DNA from: Gryganskiella cystojenkinii
Taxonomy: Eukaryota; Mortierellomycota; Mortierellomycetes; Mortierellales; Mortierellaceae
Assembly: GCA_015852425.1 (NCBI GenBank)
Contig: JAAAIG010000795.1
Span: 3,245 to 17,732, forward strand
Length of the DNA stretch: 14,488 nt
Direction of reading: 5' to 3'
Of the stretch, positions 9,701 through 14,488 are shown in pieces. The notes below the pieces were generated by a model. The model searched no databases and was not told where the DNA came from. It worked only from the letters and a program-made list of their open reading frames with translations. The first letter of the stretch is position 1; every line of letters starts with the position of its first letter. A program made the position numbers and the translations under genes.

Positions 9701-10228
9701 ATCCGTCTTGCCGAGGCCCGTGCAAAGTTGCGCCTCTCGGATGTGGTTGAAAAGTCGGATGTTGAGGAAGCCTCGCGCTTGATTCGTGAGGGGTTGAAGG
9801 AGTCGGCCATGGATCCCCGTACAGGATTGTTGGATATGGATCTGTTGACGACTGGACAGGGATCGTATGATCGTGGACATTTGGAGGATTTGCGCAGGGA
9901 GTTGTTGAACCTGTTGAGTTCCAAGAACAAGTCAACACTTCGTTGGTCGGAGGTCTTGGCAGACTTGAATGCTCAGAGTACAATGGTAAGGTTATCGTTG
10001 TATATTTTGTCCCCTCGCATTTAATGCGGCTATGCGACGGATTTTTGATCGATTTGAACAAGAAGAGATCACTAACGGAAACTTGCTTTTTGTTGTTGTT
10101 GATAGGAGGTATCTGAGGAACAGTTCTCGCGTGCGCTGACGGAATTGGAGCAACAGCAGCATGTGAAAGTAACAGGCAAGCGTGGTCAACGTACAATCAA
10201 GATGTTGTCAACGGGTCAACGCGAGTAA
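6763..10228 (+). CDS. MCM4: DNA replication licensing factor MCM4
   Basis: Eight exons (6763-6931, 7070-7181, 7281-7623, 7726-8047, 8143-8319, 8423-9323, 9418-9985, 10106-10228) join in frame to encode 904 aa (yeast 933, human 863). MCM4 is one of six ATPase subunits of the nuclear MCM2-7 helicase. The N-terminal tail (1 to about 118) is disordered and rich in TP and SP sites, including a TPRTPRTPR run, as expected for CDK and DDK control. The N-terminal domain contains a zinc site C320-x2-C323-x18-C342-x4-C347, the spacing typical of MCM4. The AAA+ domain has Walker A GDPGTSKS (542-549, Lys548), Walker B IDEFDKM (605-611), AAANP as sensor 1 and the arginine finger SRFD (Arg675, its codon split by an intron). 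The last exon completes a winged-helix end, with [25 protein letters not shown] before the ATPase and the FYGTP motif near 90 separate it from other MCMs. No missing catalytic residue was seen. Confidence 0.97.
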
Positions 10229-10706
10229 AGACGAGTGTAGTTTTTCTCTTTCTTTTCTTTTCTTTTTTTTTTTGCTTTACATATTTTATTACCATTTTTT
10301 TCATTGCAAAACAATATGAACCAACTACAGACAAATAATGTAAAATGCCACCCACACGAAGGTGAGGAGAGAAAAAAGAAGGGAGAGATTTGAAGAGAAG
10401 CTTTCAGCCTGGTTGAATAGACGTCACGGGACACGAATCGCAGGCTGCGAAAAGGCGAAGAGAGGTTTGTGTGTGTGCCACGCATTCATTTCGTTTTGTT
10501 TCTTTCTTAATCTTCATCGTCCTCATTACAATTTCTTGGCAATAGACTCCCCCCTCCCCCCCTCCCCTGTTGTATCTCACTCTGACTCTATTCTCTCTCA
10601 ACACTTTTCGGTGGCAACAAAAAAAGCTGAAACGCGCGTCCGTCTAATTTATAAGCACAGCTCTCTTCATTTTCATTCAGCAAGCACCACAACTTACAAC
10701 CACCAC
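10229..10706. other. Short intergenic region between MCM4 and VPS37
   Basis: Only 478 nt separate the MCM4 stop from the VPS37 ATG. The first 130 nt are T-rich then A-rich (3' end region, with AATAATG near 10335), followed by A/G-rich DNA, a C-rich block at about 10550-10567 and the VPS37 core promoter. No gene is supported on either strand. Confidence 0.6.
10648..10655 (+). promoter_or_regulatory. TATA-like box of VPS37
   Basis: TTTATAAG lies about 55 nt before the VPS37 ATG, which would make the 5' leader very short (about 25-30 nt). A nearby C/T-rich segment at 10656-10678 could contain the start site. Confidence 0.35.
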
Positions 10707-13326
10707 ATGGCAGGGTACTTTGGCTCCGGCGGCTGGGGAAAAAAGTCTGCCAACGACGACCAAAGTCAACGGGAACCGTAAGTAACTCGTCCCCGCAAAC
10801 AATCGTCTTTTTGCCCTTTTGAGCTTACCCGCTAGTCAACACCAACGACGATGGCAACGAGGGAAGGTCACATTCTTTTTCAAACAGGAGACTGCGTTTA
10901 AGGTTTCGCCGCGGCAGCTGGGGGTAGGAATGCGTCGATGCCTTGGCAACAAAGAACCCTTCCTCATTGCCACGCCTGTGTGTCATACCGAGCAAAGAGC
11001 CAGGATCTGTTTTGAGGACTCGAAGGAGGCAGCAAGAATACCCGAGGAGCACATGCGCGGTGGCGACCTCACATGCTAAAATACGCAGTAAAAGGGAAAA
11101 GGCTCAGTCTGGAATGGTAGCGAGATGGATTGAAACCCCACCATTGATGGAGAACAAAAAAAAACGTCATGGATTGCCTTGATTCCATTACTTGAGTCTC
11201 GTCAAACAGCTGATGAGGTCCCTATGCTAAAGACGTGACCTCAACAGAACAGGAGGGAGACTTTTTTCTTCTTTTCCGTTCCACTTTGACTGACTGTAAC
11301 AAAGCCCACTGACCAGCAAACTGCTCTTTTTCAACGGATAATAGTCGACGGAAACAAATCGAGTCGCTCCTCACAGAGTTACCGTCCTTGCGCCCACTTC
11401 CCAATGACGACAGTCGATTTCAACTGGCACTGACCTTATCCAGCAACAGCGCAGACTCGCCCATGGCCCTGGCTTCTCCTCACCTTCCCAGAACTACTTC
11501 CTCGCCTGCAATCAACAGCAACAGCAACAACAGCAACAGCAAATCGTCTCCAGACAGTGGGCTGGGATCAAATACGTCTTCGGTTGCAACAGCAACCATG
11601 ACAGTATATTTGCCGCCAACTTTCCCCGAGGATGAACCCAAGATCACAATCACGCCGACTATAAGGCACCTTTGGGTCGACGGAACCGTTCAACCCTGCG
11701 CTGTGACTGGACACGAACGGCTAATGCCTGGTGGATGGTCAATCCATGCGAACCTGGGCAGGATCGTCAAAGAGATTGTCACCAATATCCAACGGACCGG
11801 TGTTCTCGTTGGCGGAGGAGGAAACGACACCTCGGACCAACATCAACCGCACGGCAACAGCAACAACGAGCGCGTACCAAACGCCAGTGGTGTCTATGAG
11901 GAGTACTCTCACAAGCCACCACCACCGATCCCCAGCATCCGTTCCAAGAGTCTTGGACCTACGACCAGCAACAGTCATCCTACTCCCTCCTATACCAGCA
12001 AAATCAACGGGTCACATTTTCAAGGACAACAACAAACAACCACGACGACAAATTCTCAATACATGAACTCATCGTCTACATCCACAACATCACAACTATC
12101 ACTTGGAGGTGCAGGAGGCGACACAGCATACGGGAGCAGTCTGACCGAAGAATTCAAGATCGTGTTAGAACAATCCGAGGAAAAAATCGCCGAACTGTTG
12201 GAGAGTCCGATTGCGTACGAGCATTTTGTGGATCATTTGGATGTTGTCGTCAACTCTCGGACACTCAAAGCCGAATGGTGGGGAGGCAATAATAACGTAG
12301 CTCGTAAGTGTCTGGCCGTTCCCTCGATCAGCCCCCCGCCCCCCTTCTCTTAATTTGACTTCGACATGGTGGTCAAGCGTGCTGTTGCAGTCGGCTGCTC
12401 TCAACATTTTTGGATTTTTGGGCTGACTGATGGCTGTTCAAATTGATTGTGTCATTGACCTATGAATGTGCCTTTTCCTCCATTTTTGACCTTTTTTTTA
12501 ATTATAGGCCGCACTTTGGCTCTTGAGGCTGAAATGAGAGACTTACAGAGGACGACTGCTGAAGGACACAAACTTGCTTCACAATTACAAAAGACACTGG
12601 AGGAGAAATTGCAACAACAACAGGATGCTCTTTGGGTAATTTTTAGTTTCGGGTTCTTGTTGGAAAACCTTTATTTGGATATTTCTCACCTTGTTCGTTT
12701 TGAGCCTAGATCTCTGACTGGGTTGTTTACCGTTTACCTTACCATTTTTCTTGTTTTGTTTTGTTTTGGACATATAGCGCTTTAAACCAGAGTATCTTCA
12801 GTCGAGGCTCAAGGCTGCAGCATCCGAATCTGATGACTTGTCAGAATCCGTCTCTCAGATGTTTTTGGAGGGCAAGCTGGATGCGGATGGGTTCATCAAG
12901 CAGTACCGAGAGTTGCGAAAAGTCTACCATCTTCGAGAGATGAAGAACGAGCGTATCGAGGGTATTCTTCGCAAGCAGTCGAATCTTCCCACTGGTAGCA
13001 ACAACAACGGAGGCGGCGGTCTAGGCGGTCCTGGTGGAAGTAGTAGCGGGGGGTTCGGATCGTCACCAGGAGGAAGTGGAGGAGGCCTGGATTCAATACA
13101 AATGAAGTCTGGTCTAGGGTCCTCGTCTGGATCCAATAGCGGGATGATGGGGATCGGTCTCAGTTCGGGACCAAAATCTGGTTCAGCAGGACTCTCGCTG
13201 TCCACATCATCACCTGCCTCGGCCAATGGATTGGGATCCGCTGGCATTGGAGGAGGAGGAGCAGGGAGTGCAGGGACCGGTGGTCCTGGAAGTGCAGGTC
13301 CTGTGGATCCTTGGGTTGTGCTTTGA
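10707..13326 (+). CDS. VPS37: ESCRT-I subunit VPS37 (UEV-like and Mod(r) domains)
   Basis: Four exons (10707-10777, 11345-12303, 12508-12635, 12778-13326) join in frame (phases 2, 1, 0) to encode 568 aa. VPS37 is a core subunit of ESCRT-I, which sorts ubiquitinated membrane cargo into multivesicular endosomes; its Mod(r) domain binds VPS23 and VPS28. After the intron, RRKQIESLLTELPSL (25-39) and then FQLALTL and MTVYLPPTFPEDEP (109-122) through GGWSIHANLGRIVKEI (153-168) match the UEV-like N-terminus of human VPS37A; the short yeast Srn2 lacks this. A Ser/Asn insertion (about 56-107) splits that domain. A polar linker (about 175-285) leads to Mod(r) at about 291-455: ELLESPIAYEHFVDHL, RRTLALEAEMRDLQ, RFKPEYLQSRL and FIKQYRELRKVYHLREMK, the most conserved block. 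The tail (about 458-568) is Gly/Ser-rich and ends DPWVVL. Exon 1 is short, but its phase-2 end joins codon 24 exactly. Confidence 0.92.
10778..11344 (+). other. VPS37 intron 1 (567 nt)
   Basis: GTAAGT donor at 10778 and AATAG acceptor at 11340-11344, with CTGAC/CTGACC branch-like sites at about 11290 and 11309. It is the longest intron in the window. It contains a perfect 7-bp inverted repeat (11214-11220 with 11237-11243, 16-nt loop). The longest open frame inside (to 11079) has no VPS37-like sequence and is best treated as intronic. Confidence 0.8.
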
Positions 13327-13394
13327 GGCGCGAGAAAAGCAAGAAAAGAATATGAACGAAAAATGACCCTTGGATGTTGGACGGCAACCAAAAT

Positions 13395-13400
13395 AATAAA
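13395..13400 (+). terminator. Candidate poly(A) signal of VPS37
   Basis: AATAAA lies 69 nt after the VPS37 stop codon in an A-rich stretch. Distance fits a fungal polyadenylation signal; no direct evidence of cleavage is visible. Confidence 0.4.
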
Positions 13401-13649
13401 AAAATGAAAAAGATCGATCGCCTGTCCGTCCAAGCTGATTCGTGGCGAAATGATCGAAGACATAGCGGAACATGATCTACTAAGAGGTAACAGCACACAC
13501 AAGGGACAAAATCGACGTTTTGAGGACTGGTAGGGGGTGACCTTTCATCAGCATTGCTTCTCTCCCGCGAGACAAACTTGCGACACGCAATGGGTACGTA
13601 CGAAAGCAAAAGACATTGTGGGCTGTTCTTTGTCACACACGGCGCAATC

Positions 13650-13669
13650 TTTTTTTTTTTTTTTTTTTT
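13650..13669. repeat. T20 homopolymer
   Basis: Twenty consecutive thymines in the intergenic region about 380 nt upstream of the last gene. The length may vary between copies or assemblies. Confidence 0.75.
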
Positions 13670-13911
13670 GGATATCGCTCCCCTTGGAAAGAGTCTACGC
13701 AACATCAATCGGAAGTTGTTTTGCAAAGCAGAGAAACTCCCAGGGAATGCCAAGAGAATTATTTCTTTTTCATGTTACCTTTTCTGCGGAATAAAAAAAA
13801 GTCGCCATTTTCGCCGCTGAAGGCTCCCAATCTCTGTCGACTTTTACTTTTCCCTTTTAAAACAAAACCCTGTTCCCTTTCCTTCTTTCTTCTTTGTGTC
13901 CGTTTCTTCCA

Positions 13912-13918
13912 TTTATAC
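13912..13918 (+). promoter_or_regulatory. TATA-like box of the last gene
   Basis: TTTATAC lies about 130 nt before the ATG at 14047 and is followed by a C-, T- and A-rich leader with few G residues, as for the other genes here. It is a single weak match. Confidence 0.3.
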
Positions 13919-14046
13919 ACCACCATTGAACAAAACTCTTGACATCTTATTGCATTCATTCACACTCGTAACTTCCCTGCACAACTAAAAAGCAACCTAT
14001 TCCCCCCCTCCACCCTTCTACTCCAAAAACACCTTCACCTTCACCT

Positions 14047-14284
14047 ATGGCGACCGACAACCATGGGTACCCTGAGGATCGCAAGGATCCTGCGGTCTTT
14101 GTCGATATGACCTCCGAGGAGGTCCCACCACCCTCCTTTGATGAAGCCACGGAACCTCTCCTTAGTAACGAGGAGAAGGGCTCTGGTCCTATTCAACTCC
14201 CTGCAGACGAGACCCCTGTCCGTCGTGGACGTTGCCTCTTTGGTCGACTTGCGAACGCTCGTCGTAGTGAGGAGCGGGCTGAAT
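14047..14284 (+). CDS. Unidentified protein, first exon (gene continues past right edge)
   Basis: An ATG preceded by a G-poor C/T/A leader opens 79 codons plus one base, closed by a GTAAGT donor at 14285. The product is acidic and Pro-rich at first, with DMTSEEVPPPSFDEATEPLL at 21-40, then a basic Cys-containing patch, PVRRGRCLFGRLANARR (about 58-74). No signal peptide or membrane segment is present in this part. The pattern of an acidic disordered head followed by a basic patch is common before a membrane segment, but nothing here proves that. I do not recognise the family. The second exon may lie at the window end, but the phase does not settle where (see findings). Codon use (GTC, CGT, CTC, GAG) matches the neighbouring real genes, which supports coding status. 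Confidence 0.6.
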
Positions 14285-14289
14285 GTAAG

Positions 14290-14309
14290 TTTTTTTTTTT
14301 TTTTTTTTT
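14290..14309. repeat. T20 homopolymer next to a 5' splice donor
   Basis: Twenty thymines begin at the final T of the GTAAGT donor of the last gene's first intron. No base separates donor and run. Confidence 0.75.
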
Positions 14310-14488
14310 GTGAACCCTCCGGTCTCCTTGAAATTGATATTGAGGGAGGGGGAAGACGTTGATCATCGTTCTTCCTTTTGTCTCGCTCCGCTCGTTCCTT
14401 CTTTCGGGACAGAAGCGATAAGCCATTTTTCTTTCCAAGTCTGTCTTGACTGCATATTACAATGTCGGAGAACCCATCCGTCAAAAAA

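Larger units (their letters stand above)
13327..14046. other. Intergenic region between VPS37 and the last gene
   Basis: This 720-nt stretch holds the VPS37 3' end, a T20 run (13650-13669), mixed DNA, then an A/T-rich and C/T-rich promoter-leader block from about 13830 to the ATG at 14047. No gene is supported on either strand; the long minus-strand frames here come from the antisense of the Gly/Ser tail and homopolymers. Confidence 0.6.

Noticed and set aside
10632..10637. ACGCGC upstream of VPS37 as a cell-cycle element
   Set aside because: It is not the full palindromic box, and VPS37 is not a known G1/S gene.
10819..11079. Possible extra coding exon inside VPS37 intron 1
   Set aside because: Direct joining of 10777 to 11345 gives exact phase and a VPS37A-like KQxIESL sequence; the intronic frame adds no VPS37-like residues.
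12924..13502. 192-codon minus-strand Pro-rich ORF over the VPS37 tail
   Set aside because: It is the antisense of Gly/Ser repeats (GGN becomes Pro codons), a typical shadow frame.

Overview
The window looks like nuclear DNA of a filamentous fungus. Genes are cut by short spliceosomal introns (most 94-147 nt) with GTAAGT/GTATGT-type donors, CTAAC/CTGAC-like branch sites and TAG/CAG acceptors. Start codons are preceded by long C/T-rich leaders, and intergenic DNA is rich in A and T runs. The gene set (AA11-type copper oxygenase, fungal LCB2, MCM4, and a VPS37 that keeps its N-terminal UEV-like domain) and the codon choice (CGT, GTC, ATC, GGT) suggest an early-diverging fungus such as Mortierellomycota/Mucoromycota. 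That placement is inference.

Layout. (1) 77-455, minus strand: the first two exons of an S-formylglutathione hydrolase (formaldehyde detoxification), running off the left edge. (2) 456-1642: divergent intergenic region with an unproven 48-codon ORF and a compound microsatellite. (3) 1643-2503, plus: a secreted AA11-like lytic polysaccharide monooxygenase, two exons. (4) 3505-5738, plus: serine palmitoyltransferase subunit LCB2, three exons, 550 aa. (5) 6763-10228, plus: replicative helicase subunit MCM4, eight exons, 904 aa. (6) 10707-13326, plus: ESCRT-I subunit VPS37 with UEV-like and Mod(r) domains, four exons, 568 aa. (7) 14047 to the right edge, plus: first exon of an unidentified gene.

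The genes act in unrelated processes: C1 detoxification, extracellular polysaccharide oxidation, sphingolipid synthesis, DNA replication licensing and endosomal sorting. Each has its own promoter region, and there is no sign of a metabolic cluster, mobile element, CRISPR array, rRNA or convincing tRNA. All spliced models join in frame and reproduce family motifs across the junctions, which is the main support for the exon boundaries. I did not find a clear undescribed system. The points most worth a second look are a Cys-to-Ser change in the formylglutathione hydrolase, the altered active-site strand of the AA11-like enzyme, the Ser/Asn insertion inside the VPS37 UEV-like domain, the 48-codon secreted-type ORF, and the unresolved second exon of the last gene.
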